Part shown: in pieces, positions 47,462 through 55,843 of the stretch
How positions within the stretch are numbered: the stretch's first letter is position 1
Layout of the letters: every line of letters begins with the position of its first letter
Source of the DNA: Candidatus Rifleibacteriota bacterium
Lineage (GTDB): Bacteria > Muiribacteriota > Ozemobacteria > Ozemobacterales > Ozemobacteraceae
Direction of reading: 5' to 3'
Length of the DNA stretch: 64,000 nt
Assembly: GCA_024710355.1 (NCBI GenBank)
Contig: JANJUX010000025.1
Coordinates: 118,104-182,103 of the forward strand
Translations under genes and position numbers: made by a program
The notes under the pieces: model-generated
The model's database searches: none
Told to the model about the DNA's origin: nothing
The model's input: the letters and a program-made list of their open reading frames with translations, nothing else

Positions 47462-47940
47462 TTGTTTCTCCTGGTTTCTGAAGCTTTTTTTACGGCGGCT
47501 TCGATTTTGCGGTAACCGGTGCAGCGGCAGATATTGCCCGAAAGAGCCTGTTTGATCTGATGTTCATCAGGGTCTGGATTGCTCTGGAGCAGCTTGTAGC
47601 TGGTCATTGTCATGCCGGGAATGCAGAACCCGCACTGAACGGCGCCTTCACTGACGAAGGCATGCTGGATTGCCTGCATGGTCGCGTCTTTTTCGAGCCC
47701 TTCAACGGTAACGATCTGATCAGAAACAGTAAGAGACGCGGCTAGTTTCAGGCAGCTGTTGACCGGTTCGCCGTTGAGAAGAACCGTGCAGGCCCCGCAT
47801 TCACCTTTGCCGCAGCCTTCTTTGGCGGCTGTCAGCCGGAAATTTCGCCTGATCATTTCGAGAACGGTCATGGTTGGCAGAACTTCAGCTTCGACCTGGC
47901 GGCCGTTCAGACTGAAAGTCACTTTGACAAGGTTTTCCAT
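47458..47940 (-). CDS. [2Fe-2S] subunit of a molybdenum hydroxylase (CoxS/XdhC-like)
   Basis: This 160-residue protein has a plant-type [2Fe-2S] motif (EGCGKGECGACTVLLNG...C) at about 42-65 and the C-terminal [2Fe-2S] helical domain with CGFC and CRC motifs (about 103-140). Both clusters are intact, as in CoxS/XdhC/NdhS-type small subunits. It would carry electrons between a molybdenum centre and the FAD subunit encoded next. The start is an ATG 30 bp after the degenerate-GGDEF gene, so these three could be co-transcribed. Confidence 0.95.
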   Translation of the reverse strand: MENLVKVTFSLNGRQVEAEVLPTMTVLEMIRRNFRLTAAKEGCGKGECGACTVLLNGEPVNSCLKLAASLTVSDQIVTVEGLEKDATMQAIQHAFVSEGAVQCGFCIPGMTMTSYKLLQSNPDPDEHQIKQALSGNICRCTGYRKIEAAVKKASETRRNK

Positions 47941-47970
47941 TTTTCGTGCTCCTGTTTATGACTGAACCCG

Positions 47971-49182
47971 TCAGTCCGTTTGAATTTCGCTGTAAGATGC
48001 AATGCCACCACCGGCAGCACCGGCCTTGTCGCAGGCTTCGGTGCTCTTTTCGAGCAGCCCGGCACCATGGGTGGCGTCGGCGGGGTAGGTGGCGGCCCCG
48101 ATTACCAGTCCGATACTGGCCTTATTAATAAAATCAGCTTTTTCGTTGTGCTTTGCAAATGCTTTTTGAATTCTCTGAGCGACGACCGTGGCGACCTTTA
48201 CCCCGGTCTCGGTAAGAATCGCAACGAACTCGCCCTCACCGGCTCCACAGAACATCAGGTCGAGGCGGCGCAGCGACTGCTTGAGAGCCATTGCCGCATT
48301 GCGCCCGACAGTAGCTTTTTCAGCTTCGGTCAGAGTGCCATAGCCGGTAATTTTAAGGGTGAGCAGGCTCATTTCCTGTTTGTAGCGTTCTGAACGCTCG
48401 ACTTCCGTTTCAAATGAATCGGTGAAGCAGTCATGCAGCAGTAACCCGGTGGTTTTGTCTTTGTAACGGCTGTCGCCGCCCTGTTTTGCATTTTCGATCA
48501 GCGCCAGCAGCGTTTCAAGGAAAAGGGCGGTGCTAGCCAGTGATACTGGCGGTGCTTTGTGCCCCTCGCGACTTGAGAAAATGCAGATGACCGTGGTTGA
48601 CTGACCACTCTGCAGCGGCAGTGCCGTCAGTTCGAGTCGGGTAACGGCTGATTTGAAGTGCATCGGTTTTGCCGTGGGCAGTAGTTTGCCAACTTCTTCT
48701 TCACCGAGGCTGCCCGAATACTTTATCAGAAGTGATTCACCTCTGAGTGTCATGCGGCTGCCATTGAGGGCTGGCGGCAGTTCGCCAGCGGCGGCCAGCT
48801 GGCGGCACTGGTTGCTTTCGAGCGAGAACAGTGCCACGGTTTCGCAGCCGGAAATTTCTCTGAGCTTTACCAGAGACTTGTTCAGCAGACTTTCGTCGAT
48901 CCGGCCGGCATTTCTGAGAATGCTGCGCAGTTCGTTGAGGTTGCGTGAACGACGGCGGGCCCGGCGTTGCCGGGTGCGGGCCGGCCGGCTGCCAACTCCG
49001 AGAATCGTTTCACGAAAAAGTAATACGGTGTTGATCAACACCAGAATCAACAGAAGATTCGGGAATCTGAGATTGACATCCCAGACTGGTTTGCGGTTCC
49101 AGAGGCCGATCAACAAAACGCCCACAATTACCAGGTTCGCAAACAGATAGGCGTTAAGATTGGTTTTTCCTGTGTCTTTCAA
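47971..49182 (-). CDS. membrane protein with GAF-like region and degenerate GGDEF domain
   Basis: This 403-residue protein has a TTG start with AGGAAA upstream, two TM helices (about 11-28 and 41-58), a basic cytoplasmic stretch, a GAF-like domain (about 95-230) and a GGDEF-fold domain (about 240-400). The signature reads GEGEF (315-319), with Gly at the metal/substrate Asp-Glu position of GGDEF, so diguanylate cyclase activity is doubtful. No RxxD inhibitory site is evident. It may act as a sensor or a GTP/c-di-GMP effector. It is divergent from mfd. Confidence 0.7.
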   Translation of the reverse strand: MKDTGKTNLNAYLFANLVIVGVLLIGLWNRKPVWDVNLRFPNLLLILVLINTVLLFRETILGVGSRPARTRQRRARRRSRNLNELRSILRNAGRIDESLLNKSLVKLREISGCETVALFSLESNQCRQLAAAGELPPALNGSRMTLRGESLLIKYSGSLGEEEVGKLLPTAKPMHFKSAVTRLELTALPLQSGQSTTVICIFSSREGHKAPPVSLASTALFLETLLALIENAKQGGDSRYKDKTTGLLLHDCFTDSFETEVERSERYKQEMSLLTLKITGYGTLTEAEKATVGRNAAMALKQSLRRLDLMFCGAGEGEFVAILTETGVKVATVVAQRIQKAFAKHNEKADFINKASIGLVIGAATYPADATHGAGLLEKSTEACDKAGAAGGGIASYSEIQTD

Positions 49183-49282
49183 CGGCTTTCCTGTTCCGGG
49201 GCGGCAGATGTGTCTGAAAGCCCCTTGTTCAGATCGAGTCTTGACTAAGACTGCTCTGCTGTACTATGCTTCGACGGTTGAT

Positions 49283-49311
49283 ATTATACACTCGCACCTT
49301 ACAGGGTGCAA
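49283..49311 (-). promoter_or_regulatory. promoter of the degenerate-GGDEF gene
   Basis: Minus-strand TATAAT (49283-49288, 6/6) lies 17 bp from TTGCAC (49306-49311). A small inverted repeat GCACC/GGGTGC (49294-49309) overlaps the spacer and could be an operator. The start lies in the mfd leader, so the two genes may influence each other. Confidence 0.5.
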
Positions 49312-49340
49312 CAATTGCGGCAAGAGGCTGAAATGTCATC

Positions 49341-52300
49341 ATGAGCGGCAGCAGGACACGTGGCGAGCCTTTCGATAACTTTTTTGCAGCTCTACAGCTC
49401 GAAAACTGCACGACTCTGCAGGGCTGCGGCGGCGCTCTCGGTGCCGTCTGTCTGGCAGCCGTTGCCCGTCAGGCCGGCGTCAGCCTGCTGCTCACGACCA
49501 CCCCCGAGAGGGCAAAAGACCTCGCTGCCCAGGTGAGAACCTGGCTGGGGCCGTTTGCGCATCGCATGGTCTGCATGCTGCCCGAACGCGATTCTATTTA
49601 TGATCAGACAGCTGCCGACTCTGAAGTAATGTCGGCACGCCTGGCGGCCATGAGCCTTGAAACGCACGGCGGCGGTCTGGTGATTGCCCCGGTTGCTGCC
49701 GCGCTCGAAAGGTTTTTTAACCCGGAAAAATGGCTTTCAGGCTGCTTCGAAGTCCGATGTGGCAGCGATCTGCGCCGCGATGATCTGATATTGCGTCTTG
49801 TGAAAAACGGCTATCGTCGCACTGCGGTCGTCGAAGAAAAGGGTACTTTCGTGGTCAGGGGCAGCCTGCTCGATGTTTTTCCGCCAGACAACGAGTTTCC
49901 GTCGCGTCTCGATTTTTTCGGTGACGATCTTGATTCGATCAAACTTTTTTCGCCGGCGACGCAGCGCTCTTTTGACAAGCGCGATGTTGTTCGTATTACG
50001 CCAGTTTACGAGTTTCTCGCCTCTGAAGATGAACTTAAAAAACTGGCCGGCCGCATTGAAGAGGAGGTCAAAGCCCTCGACGAGCGACGTGCCAGCCTGC
50101 TTGAACGCCGCCTCGAACATTTTCTGCTCAGCCCGGACTCACGTGACTACAAAGAACTGAAGCCATTTCAGGAAAAGGGCCATGGCTTTATCTGGAATTT
50201 CTGGAGCGGCTGCCGCGTTTTCGTTGAAGATAAAGACCAGACATTCGCCGCCGCTGAAGAATTTCTCGCGAACGTCGAAGTTCAATTCAGGCAGCTGGCC
50301 GACATGACGCCGCTGCACCCGCCGCAGAGCTATTATCACCCGGTCATCGCGGTGAGTGATGAAATAAGCCGTCATGGCTTCGTCAGATTCAGCCGCTTTG
50401 GTGACCCTGATTCAGAGATGTTCGCCGCTATCGAAGCACAGGACCCGCCGACCGACCCGTCGCGCGAAACGCTGCTCAAGGAACTGCGACAGCTCACCGA
50501 CGCCGGCTGGGCCATCGCCATCGTCATCAACGACGAAAACCGCCTCAACAATCTGCGTGGCCTTCTTGGCGAACGCAATGTCAGAATTCATTCTTCGGTG
50601 CAGCCTTTTGGTATCAAATCCGGGTCGGTTCTGTTTTTAAAGGGCAGTTGCCGGCGCGGTTTCAAAGATTTTAAGCGACGTATTGCTGTTTTTGCTGAAG
50701 AGGATATCTATCTTGGCCCGGCCCGCGAGGCACCGGTTCGCAGACATGCGACGCAGCAGAATATCTTTAACCTGCAGCAGATGGTGCCTGGCGATATCGT
50801 CGTGCATGCCGACCATGGTATTGCCGAGTTTCGCGGCATTCAGACAATGACCGCCGGTGGCAACACCCGCGAATACATTCTTCTGCAGTATGCCGGCACT
50901 GACCGGCTCTATGTGCCGACCGACCAGGTTCACAAGGTTACGCGTTATCTCGGCAACGAAGGCTATGTGCCGAAAATTCACAGCCTCAATTCAAAAGTCT
51001 GGGTCAGTCAGAAAAGCCGGGTCAGCAAAAATGTCGAGCTGATTGCCCGCGAACTTCTCGAACTGTATGCCAAACGTCATGCCAGTCAGGGCTTTGCCTT
51101 CGGCGATGACTGCGATATGCAGCGGCAGATGGAAGAGCGCTTTCCTTTCACCGAGACCCCGGACCAGATGAAGGCAATCATCGAGACAAAGAAAGACATG
51201 CAGTCGGCAATACCGATGGATCGCCTTGTCTGCGGCGATGTCGGCTATGGCAAGACCGAAGTTGCAATGCGTGCAGCATTCAAGGCAGTCTGCGGCGGTA
51301 AACAGGTTGCGGTGCTCTCACCGACGACATTGCTCGCGTTTCAGCATTTTCAGACTTTTCAGAAGCGTTTTGCCGGCTTTCCGGTCAGTGTCGACATGGT
51401 CAGTCGCCTGCGCAAGCCTTCTGAGCAGAAAGAGACCCTCAAAAAAGCCGCCGCCGGCACTCTCGACATTCTCATCGGCACGCATCGCCTGTTGTCTTCT
51501 GATATCGGCTTTCGCGATCTCGGTCTGCTGATCATCGACGAAGAACAGCGCTTCGGGGTCAAACACAAAGAGAAGCTGAAACAGCTGAAGGCGCATATCG
51601 ACGTGCTCACACTTACTGCCACTCCGATTCCGCGAACCATGCAGATGGCCATGTCAGGCATCAGGCAGATCAGCATCATCGATACACCACCGCAGGATCG
51701 CCGTCCGGTGCAGACTTACGTTGCACCATTCGACCCTGCCTGGGTCAAACGCGCCATTATCGAAGAATTGAAGCGTGGCGGCCAGATTTATTACGTCTAT
51801 AACCGGGTTGAAACAATCGAACGCCAGCTGAACTTTCTGCGTGAGCTCGTGCCTGAGGCCAGAATTGCAGTCGCACACGGTCAGATGCCAGAGGAGCAGG
51901 TCGAAAAAACGATGCTGGCTTTTGTGCAGCGTGAATTTGACCTGCTGATCGCGACCACGATTATTGAATCAGGGCTCGATATACCTAACGTCAACACCCT
52001 GATCGTCGACGAAGCTGAGCGACTGGGGCTTTCGCAGATGTATCAGCTGCGTGGCAGGGTGGGGCGCTCGGCCAGACAGGCGTGGGCCTACTTTTTCTAT
52101 ACGAAGAACCGGCGCCTGACCAAAGAGGCCACCGACCGTCTCGAAACCATTGAAGAGCATACGGCGCTCGGCTCCGGTTTCAAAATCGCACTGCGTGACC
52201 TGCAGATCAGAGGCGCCGGCAACATTCTTGGCGAGTCGCAAAGCGGGCATATCGCCAGTATCGGTTTCTCTCTATACATGGAACTGCTTGAAGAGGCTGT

Positions 52301-52886
52301 TACCAGAGTCAGAAGCGGCCGTGTCGACTTCGAGAAAATCGATGCGGCGGTCGAAATTCCTGTTACTGCCTATTTCCCGACGACTTATATTGCCGACGAA
52401 GAAACCAGAGTCGAGCTTTATTCTCGCCTGGCCCGCTGTTCCGATGTTTCCCTGGTTTACGAAATCCGCGAAGAATGCGAAGACCGCTTCGGTCTGCTGC
52501 CGCATGAAGCTGAAGGTCTGTTCGCCATCAGTCGCATTCGTGTTCTCGCTTCACAGTGCGCTGTGAAGAAGGTGACCAGGGTCATCAATCATCTGCGCTT
52601 CGAATTTGCCGAGAACCGTCTGCCCGATATCGGCCGGTTATTCGGCAGTGGCGATGAAATTCTCAGGCAGATTTATTTCGAGCCGAAAGATCGCAATTCT
52701 GTTAACCTGAATATAATCGATGACAGGGCCGAAGCGGTTTTTGCCGATGCCGAGGCCTTTCTGCAGCTGCTGACAGAGCTGAAAAAAGATGACGAAGGCA
52801 AGGAGATACCACTTGGAAGCAACGTTACAAAAGTTTCTCGGTCTGTTACCCGAAAACCTAAGAAAAATCGCTACACGACATTCTAA
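49341..52886 (+). CDS. mfd: transcription-repair coupling factor
   Basis: This 1181-residue protein displaces stalled RNA polymerase and recruits UvrA. In order: a UvrB-like N-terminal region (about 1-330; RGSLLDVFPP, SRLDFFGDDLDSI), an RNA-polymerase-interacting domain (about 480-560; PGDIVVHADHGIAEF), SF2 helicase domains (about 600-960) with Walker A GDVGYGKTE, DEEQRFGVKHKEK and TATPIPRTM, ESGLDIPN and QLRGRVGRS, then the C-terminal TRCF domain. All motifs are intact and length is normal. The ATG at 49341 has only a distant AGAGG. Its end overlaps a YkvA-like gene. Confidence 0.98.
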   Translation: MSGSRTRGEPFDNFFAALQLENCTTLQGCGGALGAVCLAAVARQAGVSLLLTTTPERAKDLAAQVRTWLGPFAHRMVCMLPERDSIYDQTAADSEVMSARLAAMSLETHGGGLVIAPVAAALERFFNPEKWLSGCFEVRCGSDLRRDDLILRLVKNGYRRTAVVEEKGTFVVRGSLLDVFPPDNEFPSRLDFFGDDLDSIKLFSPATQRSFDKRDVVRITPVYEFLASEDELKKLAGRIEEEVKALDERRASLLERRLEHFLLSPDSRDYKELKPFQEKGHGFIWNFWSGCRVFVEDKDQTFAAAEEFLANVEVQFRQLADMTPLHPPQSYYHPVIAVSDEISRHGFVRFSRFGDPDSEMFAAIEAQDPPTDPSRETLLKELRQLTDAGWAIAIVINDENRLNNLRGLLGERNVRIHSSVQPFGIKSGSVLFLKGSCRRGFKDFKRRIAVFAEEDIYLGPAREAPVRRHATQQNIFNLQQMVPGDIVVHADHGIAEFRGIQTMTAGGNTREYILLQYAGTDRLYVPTDQVHKVTRYLGNEGYVPKIHSLNSKVWVSQKSRVSKNVELIARELLELYAKRHASQGFAFGDDCDMQRQMEERFPFTETPDQMKAIIETKKDMQSAIPMDRLVCGDVGYGKTEVAMRAAFKAVCGGKQVAVLSPTTLLAFQHFQTFQKRFAGFPVSVDMVSRLRKPSEQKETLKKAAAGTLDILIGTHRLLSSDIGFRDLGLLIIDEEQRFGVKHKEKLKQLKAHIDVLTLTATPIPRTMQMAMSGIRQISIIDTPPQDRRPVQTYVAPFDPAWVKRAIIEELKRGGQIYYVYNRVETIERQLNFLRELVPEARIAVAHGQMPEEQVEKTMLAFVQREFDLLIATTIIESGLDIPNVNTLIVDEAERLGLSQMYQLRGRVGRSARQAWAYFFYTKNRRLTKEATDRLETIEEHTALGSGFKIALRDLQIRGAGNILGESQSGHIASIGFSLYMELLEEAVTRVRSGRVDFEKIDAAVEIPVTAYFPTTYIADEETRVELYSRLARCSDVSLVYEIREECEDRFGLLPHEAEGLFAISRIRVLASQCAVKKVTRVINHLRFEFAENRLPDIGRLFGSGDEILRQIYFEPKDRNSVNLNIIDDRAEAVFADAEAFLQLLTELKKDDEGKEIPLGSNVTKVSRSVTRKPKKNRYTTF

Positions 52887-53211
52887 ACCTCTCGATTCGG
52901 CGACCGCCGACTATCTTTGTGCCGACCTCGACGACTACCAGAAGAAAATCTTCGCCGGCAGCAAAGACAACCCGGCCATAGATATTGAGCTGATCGGCAG
53001 AATGGTGACGACCTTTAAAAAACTGCTGCAGAACTTTCGTGGTATGCCAGAAGCGCATCAGAACGTCGTTTCGATTGCAATAAGGTATTTTATCGATACC
53101 GAAGATGCTCAGAACGATTTTTCTGAAACTTTCGGTTTCGACGACGACCTCGCAGTGCTCAATGCCGCCTTACTCTCCATTGACCGCGAAGATCTTCTAG
53201 TAGTCCGCTGA
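52813..53211 (+). CDS. YkvA/DUF1232-like protein
   Basis: This 132-residue protein is placed at a TTG start with AAGGAG 7 nt upstream, inside the last 74 bp of mfd. The core AIRYFIDTEDAQNDF followed by GFDDDLAVLNAALL matches the DUF1232/YkvA signature (FIDPxD...PDF...G..DD..V). Here it lacks the usual flanking membrane helices, so it is a soluble variant. Co-expression with mfd is likely from the overlap. Function of the family is unknown. Confidence 0.7.
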   Translation: MEATLQKFLGLLPENLRKIATRHSKPLDSATADYLCADLDDYQKKIFAGSKDNPAIDIELIGRMVTTFKKLLQNFRGMPEAHQNVVSIAIRYFIDTEDAQNDFSETFGFDDDLAVLNAALLSIDREDLLVVR

Positions 53212-53223
53212 TTGAAGGTTTGT

Positions 53224-54309
53224 TCAGGGACGGCAATACCAGGCCTGGTGATTGACGCGGGTTGCCAGCCAGTTCATGCTGGTGTCGAAAAACACTTCGG
53301 TTTCGGGTGGTTTGATTTTAAAATGATCGCACGGCACGCGCCAGACCGATGTGCCAAGCAGGCCCCATGAAAGACCGGCTTTTTCAGCAAGCTTCGGCAG
53401 ACAGTCGATCAGCAGAGTTGCGCCGCCGAACAGACCGCCACCCCTGAGGCAACACTGACAGCCGCTTTTGACCAGATGAGTATTGTAAAGCTCGTAGTCC
53501 CCGTCGGGCATGCCGGCAGGGGCCACCGCATCTGAAACGAGCATGATCTGATTCGGTTCATAAAGACCATAGATGAATCTGACGATTTCGGGCGCGACAT
53601 GTTCGCAATCGCCGATCAACTCGACGCAGAGATTTTTGTTCGCGAGAATATGGCTGAGCATGTTCGGCTGGCGGTGGTGAAACGTCGGCATGGCGTTGAA
53701 AAGGTGGGTGACTTGTCTGGCACCGGCTTCAATTGCCTTTTCCGTCATTTCCCAGTTGGCGTTTGAATGACCGATGGCGACAAACAGGCCTGATTTTGCG
53801 GCTTGCCTGATGAATTCAATTGCCCCCGGCAGTTCGGGAGCCACGGTAATGATTTTTACCAGGCCCTCGGCAGCCTTCTGCCATTTTTCAAGCAGTTCCA
53901 TATCGGGTTTCAGCAGATATTCCTGTGGGTGTGAGCCGCGCTTTTCCGCTGCCAGAAACGGGCCTTCCAGGTAGATGCCATGAATGAAAGGCGGCCGTGT
54001 GCGGCGGCGTGCCACGGTGGCGATATCTTTGAGAGCCTGCAGGCGCTGTTCCTCTGAACAGGTGATCAGAGTCGGAAAAACGCCGGTAATGCCGCGGGCC
54101 ATGACCTGGTCGAGCATTTCCTCGATGCGGTCGGGGTCGCCAAAAACGAAATCCCAGCCGAAAGCCCCATGAAAATGCACGTCGATGATACCTGGCAGTT
54201 TATAGCCATCTACCGTTACATCAACGATGGTTTTATCCTGCGGGTGAATGAAATTTCTGCCGGCAAGAAAAGCCGGTTGTCCGGCACTTTTCTGAAATAA
54301 GTTCAGCAT
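53224..54309 (-). CDS. nagA: N-acetylglucosamine-6-phosphate deacetylase
   Basis: This 361-residue amidohydrolase converts GlcNAc-6-phosphate to GlcN-6-phosphate. Motifs are DVHFHG (His45, His47), LEGPF (Glu115, metal ligand), GHSNA (His181), THLFNAM (His202) and VSDAVAPAG (catalytic Asp260). It is about 20 residues shorter than typical, mainly in the N-terminal beta-sandwich, but the catalytic set is complete. No nagB or transporter is nearby; it may serve recycling of cell-wall amino sugars. The ribosome site is weak. It is convergent with the YkvA-like gene, 12 bp apart. Confidence 0.93.
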   Translation of the reverse strand: MLNLFQKSAGQPAFLAGRNFIHPQDKTIVDVTVDGYKLPGIIDVHFHGAFGWDFVFGDPDRIEEMLDQVMARGITGVFPTLITCSEEQRLQALKDIATVARRRTRPPFIHGIYLEGPFLAAEKRGSHPQEYLLKPDMELLEKWQKAAEGLVKIITVAPELPGAIEFIRQAAKSGLFVAIGHSNANWEMTEKAIEAGARQVTHLFNAMPTFHHRQPNMLSHILANKNLCVELIGDCEHVAPEIVRFIYGLYEPNQIMLVSDAVAPAGMPDGDYELYNTHLVKSGCQCCLRGGGLFGGATLLIDCLPKLAEKAGLSWGLLGTSVWRVPCDHFKIKPPETEVFFDTSMNWLATRVNHQAWYCRP

Positions 54310-54438
54310 AATTCCGTTAATTTTTACCTCTCGCTGTATGGTATGTGCAGATTATAAAACATTTTTTCTCTACTTCACAGGGGGGATGCAATTTTTGTCA
54401 GGGCGGTCAGGTTTTACAGCAGGTTTTGCCGGATTGCA

Positions 54439-54467
54439 TTGAAATAAAGTGGTGGCGGGAATAAAAT
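54439..54467 (+). promoter_or_regulatory. promoter of the GAPDH-like gene
   Basis: TTGAAA (54439-54444) and TAAAAT (54462-54467) are separated by 17 bp, each 5/6 to consensus, about 62 bp before the ATG. Confidence 0.6.
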
Positions 54468-54529
54468 GACGAAGAGGACTCGTCAAAAAAGCGGGTCCTG
54501 AAAAATATAAGGTAAGAGGAATGATTAGT

Positions 54530-55798
54530 ATGACAATCGAGGTATTCAGTGAGCGCAAGAAGGTTCTTGGTATCAACAGTCTTGGCCGGATTGGCAAATT
54601 GACTCTCTGGCATCATGTCGGTCGCAGGTATTTCGACGCCATAGTGGTTAATCAGGGTCGTGAGATCGGCACCAGTCTTGAAGCCGTTGCGCAATTTATC
54701 GAAAAAGACTCGACTTATGGGCAGATGCACCGGTTTCTCTACGGTATCTATGCCAAACCCATGATCAAAATCGTCGATGAAAGCGCCGGGAAACTTATGA
54801 TTGGTGAGACCCCGGTGACGATTCTGCGCCAGGCGCGCAACCCGAAAGACATACCGTGGCGCGAGCACGGCGTCGAGGTTGTTACAGAATGTACCGGCAA
54901 GTTCATCGATCCGACAATTAACCCGGAAGACGCGAAAGGTTCGATTCGCGGGCATCTGATCGCCGGTGCCCGTGTCGTAATCAATTCTTCTGCTTTCAAA
55001 ATCAAGAATCGTGCAGCTTCAATGCCTGACGACGCGGTTACCCTTATTTACGGCATAAATCACGGGGCTTTCGACCCGGCACGCCATGTGGTTCTCTCTG
55101 CCGCTTCATGCACTACCACCGGTCTTGCGCACATGGTCAAGCCTCTGCTCGAAAATGCGGCAACGAGCGTTATTCTCACCGCTTCGATGACCACGGTGCA
55201 TGCCGCCACCAATACCCAGTCAGTGCTTGACAGTGTGCCAGGTGCTGGCGACAAGGATCTGCGCAAGAGTCGCAGCTTTCTTAACAACATCATTCTGACA
55301 TCTACCAATGCTGCCGAAGCTCTCAGTCAGGTTATCCCGGAAGTGCAAGACATCGGTTTCATGGCAGATTCAATCCGCATTCCGACCAGCACCGAGTCTT
55401 TGATCATTCTCAATGCGACCTTCCAGTCAAGCCCGGAGCAGGGCATTACCGGCAATCTGATCTCGCGTGAATCAATCAACGCCCTTTACCGTCAGACAGC
55501 CGGAACAAGCCCGTTGCTGCATTATTCAGATGCCCAGAATGTCTCTTCTGATATGGCCGGCACCGACGCCGCAGTCGTTATCGAGGGGCAGTTCAATCAT
55601 ACGCGTACCGCTTTTATCAAAGCTGATCTTTCGCAGATTGCCGGGCTGCCTGAAGAGGTTCTGCGCCTGGTGCCGGGCGGCAAAATTGATATTCCCGTCG
55701 TTCACGCCAAAATTTTTGGCTGGTATGACAATGAATTTGGCAGTTATACCAATCGCCTCGGTGATCTGACCGTACATGCACACAAATCGCTGCGCTGA
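54530..55798 (+). CDS. divergent GAPDH-family paralogue
   Basis: This 422-residue protein is about 85 residues longer than normal GAPDH. The Rossmann start is INSLGRIG rather than INGFGRIG. The catalytic site reads SAASCTTTG (Cys194; usual SCTTN has Asn), and His224 is kept in TTVHAATNTQ, while the C-terminal WYDNEFGSY matches GAPDH. Insertions lie in the NAD domain (about 70-110) and the C-terminal half. It could be a dehydrogenase with altered cofactor or substrate, or a moonlighting paralogue. AAGAGGA lies 9 nt before the ATG at 54530; 54521 is an alternative start with a poorer spacing. A bidirectional terminator follows. Confidence 0.8.
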   Translation: MTIEVFSERKKVLGINSLGRIGKLTLWHHVGRRYFDAIVVNQGREIGTSLEAVAQFIEKDSTYGQMHRFLYGIYAKPMIKIVDESAGKLMIGETPVTILRQARNPKDIPWREHGVEVVTECTGKFIDPTINPEDAKGSIRGHLIAGARVVINSSAFKIKNRAASMPDDAVTLIYGINHGAFDPARHVVLSAASCTTTGLAHMVKPLLENAATSVILTASMTTVHAATNTQSVLDSVPGAGDKDLRKSRSFLNNIILTSTNAAEALSQVIPEVQDIGFMADSIRIPTSTESLIILNATFQSSPEQGITGNLISRESINALYRQTAGTSPLLHYSDAQNVSSDMAGTDAAVVIEGQFNHTRTAFIKADLSQIAGLPEEVLRLVPGGKIDIPVVHAKIFGWYDNEFGSYTNRLGDLTVHAHKSLR

Positions 55799-55800
55799 AA

Positions 55801-55843
55801 AAAATGCCGGCGCGGGGCCCTTGTTGCCTGCGCCGGCATTTTT
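55801..55843. terminator. bidirectional terminator between the GAPDH-like gene and the 1400-residue gene
   Basis: A 13-bp stem (55801-55813 with 55830-55842) is flanked by A- and T-runs on both sides and so works in either direction. It touches the stop codon of the minus-strand gene. Confidence 0.9.
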
